Below, piece by piece: positions 1 to 11,315 of a stretch of 64,000 bases of DNA (position 1 is the first letter of the stretch; each line of letters begins with the position of its first letter). The stretch is taken from positions 5,692,847-5,756,846 of the forward strand of contig CM060107.1 of assembly GCA_030522415.1 (NCBI GenBank), given 5' to 3'. Below the pieces are notes generated by a model that saw only the letters and a list, made by a program, of their open reading frames with translations, did not search any database and was not told the DNA's origin. The DNA is from Channallabes apus (Eukaryota > Chordata > Actinopteri > Siluriformes > Clariidae). The translations under genes and the position numbers were made by a program.

Positions 1-619
1 TAAATGATTTTAAGTCAGAGCTGCCAACTTTTGAGAAGAGCATGAAATGAGATTCTGAAAATAAAGGCGTTGGTTCTGCACATATGTACATAACACCTCA
101 CTCTGCATGCCCAGCCATTTTGTGCAACACTAAACATACACTTTACCATGTTTGGCTCATGTTCTGTACAGTATATGTTAGTGTTGCAGTGTAAAAGTGA
201 AACAACAGATGGTACAACTGCAATTTTAAATATTCATCCAAAAAAAAAAAAAAAATCTGAATGTGCATATACATTATTAATGCATGAAAGAATTCTACAT
301 TAGATATTTTAAACGATTGATTAAAAACATCTTTTGACTTTTTTAAGAGAATTTCAACTCTGATGTCATGTCATGCTGCATGTTGCAGGTAAGTAATAAG
401 TGTCTGCGAGTGATCAAATCTAATAGGTAGTTACTTTTATTGTGGAAAACAAATGTGATGACAAGACAGAGAAAATGACTAAGCAGGTATGAATGAAATA
501 TTTCTTCTTTTACTGAGAAATATGAGAAATCACAAACCCAATTGTTTGTATGTTCTGTACAGTATGTTACTGATATCATGGTTTTCAAGCTATGTCCAGT
601 GTCAAAGGAATGATGGGGA
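1..619. other. AT-rich non-coding sequence, no gene seen
   Basis: No exon, repeat family or RNA gene is recognised here. A 158-codon open frame on the minus strand (343-819) has no domain and low-complexity hydrophobic composition, and I treat it as chance. An A-run lies near 241-255. Confidence 0.5.
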
Positions 620-1610
620 CAAAAGCAGTTGTGTCCTTTGTTCAAATCAATGATTACATAACACATGTTCAGTGAATATACATCAATGGTAACAACATCT
701 AATATTAAATCTGATCCAGTGATCAAGGTCACACTTATCATTATATCACTGTGTAACATATACATGTCCTTTATCAGGGTTGGCAAGTTCGGGTTCATTT
801 TATCAGAAATGAAACACAATTACAAGAGCAGTGCAGTAGGTTAAAAGGTGTAAATGAGCATGTAAAACATGGCCACATGTACAGTATGCATAATATAAAG
901 CCAGGGGGATTGTAAAGCTAAAAGGATAGCAAAGCACATGCTGAGTTTACTAAAAATATTTATGACAACTATAGTACAGTTTCAACATGTGTTCAAATTA
1001 TAAATTATATACAACTAGTAGGGGAAAAGGTTGATTAAATTTGAAAATGTATTTATATTTTGTAATATTTAAAAGATGTTTAACAATCGAGGAAAAACAT
1101 TACATATTTATATTTGTTCCTGAGATTAATAAGGTGGAGTACAGTATGTGTTAAATGACATATAATGTTGAAAGACAACTCCAGCAGCATGACATTCCTC
1201 CTTTTCTATTATTTATACTCCCAACTGCCGGGAACCGGTTTGCCATTTCAGAATAATTTGTTATTACCATGTTTGCTCCACATGTTCAAGCAGAGCCTCA
1301 GAAGAGATACCATGACCTGGCATCTGTGTTCAGTTTTAAACAAGTAGATGTGATGGATCTGATGGTTCTGACAAACAAAGCAGGGTTTTTCCCACTTAAG
1401 CGACTTCTTAAACTGAGTCATGTCTGAGCAGGGTTACAAAACTTTAAAGCACATCAGAGAGATGTTTGAGCATGAGACCGATGAGGCATCATAAAAAGTT
1501 TTTATCCTCAGTCTGATGTAATCACTCACTGTATGTCTTGATCTGTGTCTGTGTAATGTTGTGCACTGTGCAAGTATGAGGAGTACAGGCTAATAAAGTG
1601 TATATTTTAA
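620..1610 (+). repeat. Degraded duplicated block, copy 1
   Basis: Several stretches match 12720-13600 at high identity. They include the segments around 630-720, 795-960 (with a shared GCCAGGGGGATT motif) and 1505-1600. The last ends in a shared GGCTAATAAAGTG, which looks like a poly(A) signal on the plus strand. The block may be the decayed 3' end of a duplicated gene, but no reading frame is conserved between the copies. Confidence 0.6.
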
Positions 1611-1635
1611 ATCAGTAAGAATGTATTTGTGGCTG

Positions 1636-1992
1636 AATAAAGAGTCTATACCGCTTTATCCTATATTCAGGCTTGTGGGAGGCCTGGAATTTATCTCAGG
1701 AGACTTAAGGCGCGAGGCACGAGGCGAAGTACCCCATGGACAGGGTGCCAATCTATTGCAGGGCTCACACACACACACTCACACACATACTATGGGGAAT
1801 TTGGGAACGCCTATTAGCCTAATCTGCAGGTCTTTGGACTGTGGGAAGAAACCACTGTACCCTAGGGAAACCCATCAAGCACAGGGAGAACATGCAAACT
1901 CCATGCACACAGAGACGGGAATCGAGTCTGGCCAGGAACTGAACACGGACCCTGCAGGTGCAAGACGACAGTGCTAAGCACTACACCCCCGT
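1636..1992 (-). mobile_element. tRNA-derived SINE (family A), minus orientation
   Basis: This matches the complete plus-strand copy at 53897-54250 in reverse complement. The CTTTATCC/ATTCAGG tail is at the left, a CA microsatellite lies in the middle, and the degenerate tRNA-like head (CACTACACC, GTGCTAAGC) is at the right. The divergent sequence suggests an old insertion. The 118-codon plus-strand open frame across it is incidental. Confidence 0.85.
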
Positions 1993-2233
1993 GCTGTCAG
2001 TGTAAACAACTGTCATAGCAATTTCACGAAAGCAAATAAAATGACAATATTTAAGTGTATAAATGTGCATTAAGTATAAAATATTTAACATACAATACAT
2101 GGTGTAAAAACATTTAATCAAAACCAGTTTGCAAAGTATTGTAATGCAAATATACTGTATGTACAAGTGTGCTCAATAAAGTAGCAAAATAGATATAGCC
2201 TACAAGAAACAAATAAAATATAAATAAATGAGT

Positions 2234-2235
2234 AG

Positions 2236-2275
<40 letters not shown>

Positions 2276-2279
2276 TTTA
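2234..2279. repeat. (TA)n and T-run microsatellite
   Basis: A TA run is followed by about 20 T residues. On the minus strand it forms an A-run abutting the hAT transposase remnant to the right. Confidence 0.9.
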
Positions 2280-2511
2280 CTTTTCGTGACTTCCTTTCTG
2301 CAAAATCAGCAATCACTTCATCATTTGATACAGTCTCACATATTTCATGGTTGATACTCAGAACAGCAAGCACCAATAAGCGTTCCTGGGCCATTATGGA
2401 TCTCAGATATGTCTCGATTAGTTTGAGCGTTGAAAAGCTTCTTTCTGTACTAATACACACACAAATCCAGGGCGATTCACTACAGTAACATGTAAGGCCA
2501 ATGCAATTCAA
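2280..2511 (-). pseudogene. hAT-family transposase C-terminal (dimerisation) fragment
   Basis: The minus-strand translation contains STERSFSTLKLIETYLRS and MAQERLLVLAVLSINHE, then FAERKSRK. This is the conserved hATC dimerisation region also found in ZMYM1-like domesticated proteins. About 70 residues are recognisable. The BED zinc finger and the catalytic domain are absent, the N-terminal side diverges abruptly, and the C-terminus runs into an A-tract. A dead transposon or a decayed retrocopy are both possible. No terminal inverted repeats were found for it. Confidence 0.75.
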
Positions 2512-2929
2512 AGAGCTGTCCAGAGTTTGAGGTAAATTTCTGTCAAATTGTCACGGCATGCGCCTGTGATTGGCGTGCACCTCAATCTGTTATCACTACT
2601 GGCTCACACTGTACGTAGGCACCTCCCCCTTCTGCTGGTGTGCAAACGGTCGGAGCCACCAGGTCAACATTAATGGACCTCATGTTTAATCAGCGTTATA
2701 AAAGTGAAGTGCTGAGTTTAGTCTGGGGTCCAGAAGCAAAGCAAAGAGTCATGTGGTACAGTTATAAAGAGGTGGCCCACGAAGGGGGGAGATGCTACGC
2801 ACCCCAGAGATTTTAAAGGAATGCCTCCCTTTGATCTGCGTGAGAGGGACTGCACGAGAAAGAACAGCTCGAGCTCCCGCGGCACCCATGCAGAACCCGC
2901 CCTTGCATCTGTACTGAAGGCTGGGCGGT

Positions 2930-3005
2930 AAAAATACTGATACTGATCACATGATTTACAAGAAGCTGAAGCTCGGCTCACTTCACTTACAGGAAATCTG
3001 CGTCG
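2930..3005. repeat. Short block duplicated at 13725-13800
   Basis: CTGATACTGATCACATGATT, then ACAAGAAGCTGAAGCTC, are shared with 13725-13800. The order is the same as in the larger duplicated block, so both belong to one ancestral duplication. The intervening DNA of copy 1 was expanded by a SINE and the hAT fragment. Confidence 0.65.
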
Positions 3006-3015
3006 GCAAAAGTGT

Positions 3016-3376
3016 ACAGTAGTATCCAAAAGTATTGGGGCAAAAGAGAGCGTCAAAGTTTTGTTGACTTTCTAAATGTTAAAAAATAATAATAATGACA
3101 ATCAAGATAATAAGAATAATTAGCTATTTTTTTGCAATGAAATTGCTCTACAACAATCAATATAGGGTATAAAGCCCTTATTTTTTTTAAAACCTGCTGG
3201 ATCTGGCTTGGCATAGAGTCAAAAAGACTTCTTCAGTACTCTGGTGTCACTCACTTAATCCATGCCTGCTTGATCGCTTCCTGAAGATGTGTAGAGAAGA
3301 TGCTTTCTTGCTCCTGCCTTCTTCACCATCGTCTAACAGTTTTCTATCGGGCCATGGTTTCAGAAGCTGAATTGTC
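3016..3376 (+). mobile_element. Probable Tc1/mariner-like fragment
   Basis: It begins with CAGTAGTATCCAAAAGTATT, which resembles Tc1-type terminal repeats. It continues with text typical of decayed Tc1 interiors in reverse (CCTGCTGGATCTGGCTTGG). No open transposase frame and no right terminus are visible. Confidence 0.4.
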
Positions 3377-3480
3377 CAGGGTGTACCCCGCCTATGCTCC
3401 AAGTCTCCAAGGATAGGCTCCTGCCCCCATGACCCTGTACACAGGATAAGCTTTATAGACGATGAGTAAATTATTTAATG
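3377..3480 (+). mobile_element. SINE family A, 3' fragment
   Basis: GGGTGTACCCCGCCTATGC, then AGGATAGGCTCCTG and ACACAGGATAAGC, match the 3' half of the SINE at 53897-54250. The tRNA-like head is missing. The sequence at 3481-3835 to the right holds nothing recognisable. Confidence 0.75.
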
Positions 3481-3835
3481 CACTTATCGGTTTTAAGTGG
3501 ATTGTACTGCCTTTTGTTTCTCATTGTTTCTCATTTCACATCTCAGACTAATGCTGTATTTGAGCCTAAATGCAAGCTTCAACATGTAAAATACTTTATT
3601 CAAAGAGGAAAAAAATCAGTTTAACCACAGAAGCCTTATGTACTGTATGCCTTATCTAAAGCTTAACACCTTAACCACTCATCTATAGAGAATAAAGGGA
3701 TCTAAATTACTTTTTTTTCTTAATTTTTATGAATATGTATGAACTCCTGAGGTTTACTGTCTGTTGTTGAAGTTGATGTGCACCGCACAAACATTGTTTA
3801 CACCCTGATAAATTAAAACATGGATTTCACAATAC

Positions 3836-4985
3836 TGTGGAACCTCGGATTACGAGCATGATTTGTTCCAAAAGCGGGCTCGTATTCCAAAACACTCGTA
3901 TACCAAATTAAATTTTCCCATAAGAAATAATGGAATCTTAAATTATTCGTTCTACAGCCCAAAATACAGATAGATATATACATAATTAATACAAAATATA
4001 AAGGATAAACAAAACAAATTAACCTGCACTTTACCTTTAAAAAAAAGCAAAAATAAATCCCGACAGATAAGTGTTTCCTTTTGTGCGCACAGGCGCTGTG
4101 TGTGTGTGAGGCTAGAGTAAGAGGAGACTCTTTCTTTCAGCCCCTACAGTCTCCCCCTTCTCATCTTACACAGTAAAACTTTCTCCTCTCATCTGAAAAC
4201 ACACACACACACACACACATCAACGGCACGACTGTTATTCTCTTCCAAATTATTAAAGCTTCTCCGCTTTATTTTAATGTTGCTCGCGACAGCGTAACAG
4301 CCCGTTAATTCATGCTCGTGTAATGATGAGATGGACAAACTGTTCGATGCTCCCGTTTTCCACATTGTCGGGTTATAGTACAAACTTTCATGTGGATCAT
4401 GCACTTAAATCCAACTAAAAAAACTACTGAAGAACAAAACAGGCTCTATATCCTAGTTTACATCTCGCATTCGCGTTCACACAGCGGACTGAATTACCCA
4501 CAATGCATCTCCCGTACTGGACTACACTTCGGTAAACAGCGGTCATAAATCAACCTCTCTCTCCCGCTACACTGTTTTATCTGAAAAAAATAGCAATAAA
4601 CATCACTAATAACACTCGCGTGAGCGCAAACTAACAGAATCACTGCTGTAAAGTAAAACAAACAAATGAACCAGCACCTTACCTCTGTGTGTGTCAGAGC
4701 AGAGTGTGTGTCCCTTGCCTTAATGTCTGTGCGTGTGTGTGTGTGCGAGCGTAATTTGACACGCTTTTTGACACAAATTTTGCCGGCTATATGTGTGTGT
4801 GTGTGTTTGTACACACGCGCTTCCGACCACAAAATAAAATATGTTTTACACACACACATTGTCACAGTGTTATAGTAAACAGTGCATGGATATTGATTAT
4901 ATAAGTAAGTGATGAGCACTAAGACCCAGCAGGAGAGACGATTACCCACAATCCAACCTCACTTTCGTGGCCCTGAGATCACGTG
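3836..4985. repeat. Unclassified interspersed repeat with CA/GT arrays
   Basis: It starts with GGAACCTCGGATTACGAGC and CTCGTATACCAAATT, a phrase I associate with a widespread vertebrate non-coding repeat. The block holds CA/GT arrays (4199-4220, 4688-4750, 4793-4806) and ends near CACGTGACC. No protein-coding capacity is seen, and open frames here follow the microsatellites. Confidence 0.4.
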
Positions 4986-5625
4986 ACCTAAATCCTCATT
5001 ATAATCTTCTTCAAAACCATCAGGGCGGACACAGAGCCAAATTGTACTTAAAACACAAGCTTTTTATGGAATTTTGCAAGAAAATTCCATAAAAAAGGCG
5101 GGAACGAGATGCTGCATGAAAACGCTATGGGAAACATCTTGTCATGTTGCCGGTTGTGAAACATGGGTGTATCAAACACCCCAAATTTTGGCTTATATAA
5201 CCCCGGTCAGGTGATGTCATCCTGATGAGACGCACCTGCAGGTTATAAATAGTAGTGAGCCGGCGACATTCCTCAGATTAATTTGTCTGAACGGACGTCC
5301 GGTCACATGGCAGTGCAGCATTGGGACGCAGCATCTCGTTCCCGCCTTTTCAGGAAACAGGGTTACAGCAAAGTAACCCGAGACGTTCCCTTTCAAAGGC
5401 TCCTCTCGATGCTGCGTGAAAACGCTATGGGAACGAGAATACCAACGCCGCCACACTGCATGTGTCTGGACCCCAAGGTTGTGTAGCGTGTGCGCACAAG
5501 CCCGAGAAGGTCTCAGAACTATGCCTGGGCAGCTAACTCGGGGGCCGTGAGCCCGGAGTAGCATGAACATCCAGATTATAAATGTAACAAATGTGTGCGG
5601 GGAGGACCAACCCTCCGTGTCACAC

Positions 5626-6900
5626 AATTGCTGCAGGGGAATACCTCTTGCTGGTGCAAAATGAGACGATCCCCCTGGTTGAATGAGCCCTGCTTCCTAG
5701 AGGCGAAGTGAACCCAGGCGCCTCATAAGTGAGGGCAATAGCATCTCTCACCCAGAATAGTGGCTCTCTGACTTACGCCACTAGCTGACGCGGTGGACGT
5801 AAATCTGAAGAGCACGTGCTGGACACAGTAAGTGAAGACTCTCCTGCTCCGAAGCTGTAAAGGCGGAGGACAGAAGGCTTCAAAAACAATAGGGTGCATG
5901 TTGGGTTTATGGAACTTTCGGAAGATAGTTCAGTGAGGATAAAGTTAAGTAGGTCCTGAGAGTAGTAGGCTGCAGGGGAAGACCTCTTGCTAGTCCAATA
6001 GATAGAATAGGAGAGGGCAAAAGCATCTCTCACCCAGTATAGTGGCGCTCTGACTTACGCCACTAGCTGATGCGGTGGACGTAAATCTTAAGAGCACGTA
6101 CTAGACAGTGAGTGAAGTTTCTCCTGCTCCGACGCTGTAAAAGGCAGAGGACAGAAGGGTTCAACTGTTAAGTACATCCAGAGAGTACTAGGGCACACGC
6201 CCGAGGACAAGCTTTCCTTGCAGACACCCCAGCACTGAAACATTTCTGTAGTGGACTGGGTCTACCTGCTTAGCACACAGTTGTTGCAGGGGAATACCTC
6301 TTGCTGGTGCAATAGATGAGGCGATCCCCTGGTTGAATGTGCCCTGATTCCTAGAGGCGAAGTGAGTCCACGCGCCTCATAGGAGAGGGCAAAAGCATCT
6401 CTCACCCAGTATAGTGGCGCTATGACTTACTGATGCGGTTGACGTAATCTGAAGAGCACGTATTGGACAGTAAGTGAAGTTTCTCCTGCTCCGAAGCTGT
6501 AAAAGGTGGAGGACAGAAGACTTCAAAACAATAGGATGCATGTTGAAAATGGAACTCTCGGAAGATAGTTCAGTGAGGATGCAGTTAAGTACATCTTGAG
6601 AGTACTAGGGCACAAGCCTGAGGACAAGCTTTTCCTGCAGAAACTCCAGCACTGAAACATTTCGGCAGTGGACTGGGTTTACCTGCTTAGCACACACTTG
6701 CTGCAGGGGAATACCTCTTGCTAATGCAATAGATGAGGCGACCCCCTGGTTGAATGAGCCCTGATTCCTAGAGGCGAAGTGAGTCCACGCGCCTCATAGG
6801 AGACGGCTTTATAGCATCTCTCACCAGTGTAGTGGTGGCCGCCCCCCCCCCGGTTGCGGTCCCAAAAACATGTAAAAGCTCCTCTGACTTACGCCACTGG
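5626..6900 (-). repeat. Large tandem repeats inside the DIRS element
   Basis: The phrase GCTGCAGGGGAATACCTCTT recurs with variation at about 5631, 5971, 6284 and 6708. It is followed each time by GATCCCC, AGGCGAAGTGA, CATCTCTCACCCAG, GCCACTAGCTGATGCGGT and GAAGAGCACGT. Units are about 310-425 bp and differ by deletions. On the minus strand pieces read like the C-terminal region of DIRS tyrosine recombinases (WVRDAFALSY), so the array probably arose from that domain, but this identification is tentative. Confidence 0.7.
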
Positions 6901-6949
6901 CTGATGCGTTGGACGTAAATCTGAAGAGCACGTACTGGACAGCAAGCGA

Positions 6950-7096
6950 AGTCTCTCCTTGCTCCGCTTTGGGGGGGCTGGAAGAGTCAGAGAGTAGCAA
7001 AGGGGACATATGCTGATCGTACGAGGCAAAGAGGTCCACCTCTGCTAGCTGAAATCTCTCCCAGATTGACTGACTACTTCGGGGTGGGGTTTCCAA
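6950..7096 (-). pseudogene. DIRS RNase H-proximal fragment
   Basis: The minus-strand reading shows QSIWERFQLAEVDLFASY, a well-conserved string in DIRS polyproteins between RNase H and the methyltransferase/recombinase part. The frame then drifts into a G/C homopolymer region (6841-6850). Confidence 0.75.
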
Positions 7097-7589
7097 TCCC
7101 CGTGTGTCAGAGATTAACTGAATGTAAATTGCCCTGAGGGAGAGGAACCTGCTGCGCTAGCTGTTTAGCGGCGCGAGCACAGTCCGCCCTGGCGAGAATA
7201 CATGAGACTGCCATAGTGCTTTAGGGCCAGAAATAGAGCCATCATTTCGGGGCAATTGATGTGCCGTGCGAGAAGAAGGCCTCTCCAGCTCCCTTGGGTT
7301 GGACGGTCATCTAAGACCGCACCCTAGCCCGTGAGTTAAGCGTCTGTCGTTAGCATCTGCGACGACAAGACGAACTTAGAGTGGGACCCAGAGTCAGAAT
7401 ACCGGGGTCTGAACCACATAGGAAGGGTACGAAGCACCTGGCGCGTAACCCTTATCGGGGATTGGCCCTAGAGTGAAATCCCCAGTCTTAGCCACAACTC
7501 ACATGCTCCCATGTGCAGAAGGCCCAAAGGTGTCACCGTGGATACAGCTGCCATGAGAGCTAAGATCTCTAAAAGTTATGTTCACTTTG

Positions 7590-7904
7590 TTATCTAGCTT
7601 GATTTCCTTGTTTCTTAGAATGGATCCGTTTTACTTTGGGTCTCAATCCTAGAACCAAAGATGAGCTAGGATGACATGCTGATGTCGAAGCACTAGCTAC
7701 TGAGACTGGGCCAGCCAGTTGTCTATGTAATTCAATACATCCATGTAGAGAGCTAGACCAAATGGAAGGACCTGATACTGGTAAGCTTCGCCCCCGAAAG
7801 CAAACCCCAGGTCTTTCCCTGTGTTGTGGCAATATTTCTATGTGAAAGTAAGCGTCCTTCAATCGATTGTCACAAATAAATCGCTTGGTAGGATTTGAGA
7901 GCAA
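7590..7904 (-). pseudogene. DIRS reverse transcriptase fragment
   Basis: The minus-strand translation contains RFICDNRLKDAYFHIEILPQ, followed by a VCFRGRSLPVSGPSIW-like stretch. This corresponds to the DIRS RT block with LKDAYFHI. The frame is lost before the catalytic YLDD block. About 100 residues remain of an RT of roughly 450. Confidence 0.85.
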
Positions 7905-8339
7905 TCAGTTTGACAGTCAAATGTTTAAACTGTATTTATTTATTTTAGATAGCGGTACAACCCGCGAAATCTAAAATTTGGACGCAGCCCCCCGTTCCTC
8001 TGGGAACCAAGCAATAGCGACTGTAGTAACCTGACTCACTGTCTGGTAGGGGAACATGTTCCATGGCTCCATTCCCCAGTAACTTCTGTCAGGAGATGCG
8101 CACCTTCCGGTTTTCATGGAAGTAGAGACCACCCCATTTTGAAACACGGAGGGTGATGTGAGAACTGAATCCTGTAGTTTCTCTACAGTGCTTAGCACCC
8201 AAGGAGATATACTTGGCAGTAGCTTTTCAGCTGCCAGTTTCTCAGAAAAGGGCAAAGTGTCGGTGGCTTGGTTAACGGGGGAGGATGTTAGATGTTCGGT
8301 ATCCTGAAACATGGCAGGAAAAACCAAAGAACCAACACT

Positions 8340-8901
8340 TCATTGGAGGCTGGTGTTGCCCGAAACACCAGTGGTGGCAGAGCAAAAACACAGACCTCCT
8401 GGGAGCTTCTTGAAAAAGGCAATATGCCAGTCTGGCCTTTTGAGGCGGATAGTGAGGAGCGTCGCACCCCTTTTTTTTTTTGTGTCATGCTGTTTTTGTC
8501 TTCTCATTTGTATTTTTTGTTCTGGAAGCTCCGTCACTAAAACAAATTCCTTGTACGTGCAAGCGTACTTGGCAATAAAACTCTTTCTGATTCTGATTTC
8601 ACGCCCAGCAAGGGTAAGACCCAATCGAGACTGGGTGACCAACAGTCCCGATTCTTGAGCACGGCGGAGAAGGAATTTCCCGAAGGCTTGCTCATATAAC
8701 TTCGCCTAATGAACCTAGTGGCGACCGAGTTAATGATATCGCCAAACAGGCTGGAAGGCGAGATAGGGGCATCCAGGAGGAATGCACGATTCTATCCTTG
8801 ATGTGCCTGAGATTCAACCACAAGTGCCTCCGTGCGAAAACATCGCAGTCATAAAATGGCCGATAGCACGAGCCGTCTGCTATTATTGCACGCAGAGGCA
8901 A
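8340..8901 (-). pseudogene. DIRS gag-like remnants
   Basis: The minus-strand frame at 8692-8901 reads YDCDVFARRHLWLNLRHI and DRIVHSSWMPLSRLP, resembling the gag/ORF1 region of fish DIRS elements. The neighbouring frame at 7971-8327 continues toward the RT N-terminal linker. The region is interrupted by an unrelated LINE tail at 8470-8600. Confidence 0.5.
8468..8602 (+). mobile_element. 5'-truncated LINE 3' tail inserted in the DIRS element
   Basis: The phrase AAACAAATTCCTTGTACGTG, then GGCAATAAAACTCTTTCTGA with TTCTGA-type repeats, is the 3' end of a fish non-LTR retrotransposon. Only the untranslated tail is present, as expected for 5'-truncated integration. Confidence 0.6.
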
Positions 8902-9385
8902 GTCTGTGGCCGAGCGTAATTCCAGTACGCCCTATCTGAAGAGCCCCAGTGCTCAAGTCTCTCAGCGGGTCAGCGTGGTAGGCCTGGAAGACCGCCATGG
9001 TGTGCAATGGAGCAGCAACCTGACCTGCTGCCTGAAAAGCTTTTCCCTCCAGGGAAGATGAAAGTCTACACAGCTTGAAGGAAGTATTAGCTTTTCAGGA
9101 AGGATGATGCTCCAGGAAAGAGATAGCCTTGAAGCGTCTCTTTTTACCTGGGCGACATCATATAACTCCGCGCTTCCACATCAACTATATTTAAACAAAT
9201 AAATAAGCCGATTGCAGGAGAAACACGGGATTAATACAGCTTACTCCATGAAAGGGTTAACTCCTATGGAGAAAGCTAAGAGGGGAGAGAGAGAGCATCG
9301 TTGAGGCTCCGCCCCCCCCCCCCCCCCAAGATGTTTCCCATAGCGTTTTCACACAGCATCGAGAGTAGCCTTTGAAAGGGAACAT

Positions 9386-10045
9386 GTTTTCTGTTATTTC
9401 ACCTTTTTTTGTCAAGTACATTTTGTTTTCAGTTATTTTACCTTTTTTTGTTAAGTACATATATATTCATTTTCGTGCATATACATATTCACAAATGCAA
9501 AACACAATTCACAGATGTACAACTGTGTACAAAAATTTTTTATGTTTACAATTCACAAGTGTATCATGGACTGTGAATGTGAAAATCATCTTTCGTGAGT
9601 GAATATCCCTGGATTTGTGTGTGTGTGTGTGTGTGTATTTTTGAGACTTTGCTGGCACCAACGTGGGTCACTCGTACTCTTTAGCCAATCAGATGCGACC
9701 TCACCATTCAACCAATCACAGCCCTCCAGCAGCATCACGTAGATCAGCTTTACCTGCTGTACAACCTGAGATAGGCTAATTACAACAGAAATTAAGTTTT
9801 ACTGACTCAAACTAAGAACAGGATGCACGTCTAAGTTATTACTTCATTTCGTAATGTTTCATTAATGAACTTTGCTGAAAATAACACAGTTAAACACTTT
9901 ATCATCTTTATAAACACTTCACCCTCATTACATGTTTGTCACAGTTTTTCATTTTCAAATGAAACAATGCAATCACTTTGGATAGTAAAAATAGCATGTG
10001 ACTGACTATTGTCTTTAAAATTTGAGTGGTGAATTGACCATTTAT
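9386..10045. other. Non-coding, short direct repeat and GT microsatellite
   Basis: A roughly 36-bp imperfect direct duplication (TTTTCTGTTATTTCACC / TTTTCAGTTATTTTACC) lies at 9387-9460. A (GT)n tract is at 9617-9637. No gene is seen. Confidence 0.5.
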
Positions 10046-10049
10046 CATG

Positions 10050-10870
10050 TTTTTCTAAACTGGTGTTGTCATGATCTCTGGGTATATTCAAAGGACGCAA
10101 GATGCAGGTTCAAGTTCAAACTCAAGTTCACGTTTATTTTCTCTTCTTTTTTTTTCTTTTCTTTTAAATAAAGTCTTTTGTGAAAAGAACTCAAAGAAAT
10201 CACAAGCACAAAAAAAACGAACACAACAAAACAAAACAGGGACGCTCCTTAGGGAGCCTCCTCAGGCTGGGTCTGCAGGCGGGCACAGTCACGCATAAGC
10301 ACAGTCATTTTCTTCCAAAATAAACACAATAGCAGTCACATGAGATAATGGCGCTCGCGCCTCACCCTTGACTTTGATCGACAATACCTGTAATGACAGG
10401 CCTTACCCCGACCTTGCAGACTCTGCTCAGCCCTGAGGAGGAGACACGCACACACATAGGGATTAGATGACACCAAACAAACATTACATTACATTTGGGC
10501 ATTTGGCAGACTTATCCAGAGTGACTTACGTTTTTAATCTCATTACACATCTGAGCAGTTGAGGGTGAAGGGCCTTGCTCAAGGGCCCAACAGTGGCAAC
10601 TTGGTGGTTGTGGGGTTTGAACCTGGGATCTTCTGAACTGTAGTCCAATGCCTTAACCACTGAGCTACCCCTGGCCCAAGCATAACGTGAAGACAACAGT
10701 GAACGGACAAACGTGTATGGGTTCGACTGGCTTTTATAGAGACACACAGGGGAGAGACACAGGTGCACATCATTCTGGTGATGGGGGAGACATACCATGT
10801 TCACACACTAGGGGGGGACAAGGTGCGGCTCAGTAGTCCGGAGACACAGATCTTATTTCCCCGGACCGTG
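10050..10870. repeat. Unclassified interspersed repeat, split by a SINE
   Basis: The left part (10060-10480) and right part (10678-10870) read as one element interrupted by a SINE. It contains CTGGTGATGGGGGAGACA and GCGGCTCAGTAGTCCGG. No protein domain and no clear terminal repeats were found. A degraded LTR or non-autonomous element is possible. Confidence 0.35.
10481..10677 (-). mobile_element. tRNA-derived SINE (family B), minus orientation
   Basis: This is the reverse complement of the copy at 52789-52987. The tail (GGGCATTTGGCAGACTTATC) is at left and the tRNA-like head (GGGTTTGAACC B box, CTTAACCACTGAGCTA) at right. The tail GATAAGAGCGTCTGCCAAAT seen in sister copies is the type shared by fish V-SINEs and L2-clade LINEs. 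Confidence 0.85.
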
Positions 10871-11270
10871 GTGGCACAGATGTGAGAGGTGTTTGCTCCA
10901 TTTGAACTTACAGTTACAGCAATAAATACATATACTGTAGCATGCTATACTTTATGTAGCGACTATGTTGAAACAATGATTTAAACAACATATGCAGCAT
11001 GATTCAAAACATTTATCTTAAATGGTATAACTTATTGTCTGTACATTGAAATACATCTTTTCTTTTTAATAATTTAGGAATCTCTCCAGCAGTACATTCT
11101 TCAATGACTTCATGACCGTTTGGTTAATGTCTTGGAGACACAGTCACTGAACATTGACTACCTACAGATCATTTGCAGACAGGAGCTGGTGGTTAATGGT
11201 GCCCTGAATGAAATGATACATATTCCAGAAGATGTCATGACGACCCTTCTAAGCAAACTCATACAGCATC

Positions 11271-11271
11271 A

Positions 11272-11312
<41 letters not shown>
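11271..11312. repeat. (TA)n microsatellite
   Basis: A pure TA run of about 40 bp forms the left flank of the Tc1 element. The run resumes at 12342-12353, so the element inserted into the microsatellite. Confidence 0.95.

Positions 11313-11315
<3 letters not shown>

Larger units (their letters stand above)
5070..9385 (-). mobile_element. Decayed DIRS-like (tyrosine recombinase) retrotransposon
   Basis: DIRS elements encode a gag-like protein, reverse transcriptase/RNase H, and a tyrosine recombinase instead of a DDE integrase. They have inverted rather than direct terminal repeats. Here 5385-5433 and 9335-9384 form a 49-bp inverted repeat with two mismatches. A further copy of the GCGGGAACGAGATGCTGC motif at 5098-5115 is inverted at 5329-5346. 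Recognisable coding remnants run right to left: gag-like (8692-8901), RT (7590-7904) and RNase H-proximal (6950-7096). All are short and broken, so the element is dead. The recombinase end is replaced by tandem repeats. Confidence 0.8.

Noticed and set aside
343..819. 158-codon open frame on the minus strand
   Set aside because: No domain, biased hydrophobic composition, no splice or promoter context. Part of it overlaps a non-coding duplicated block.
4189..4949. Several 70-150 codon frames with poly-Val/Cys or His/Thr runs
   Set aside because: Products of GT/CA microsatellites.
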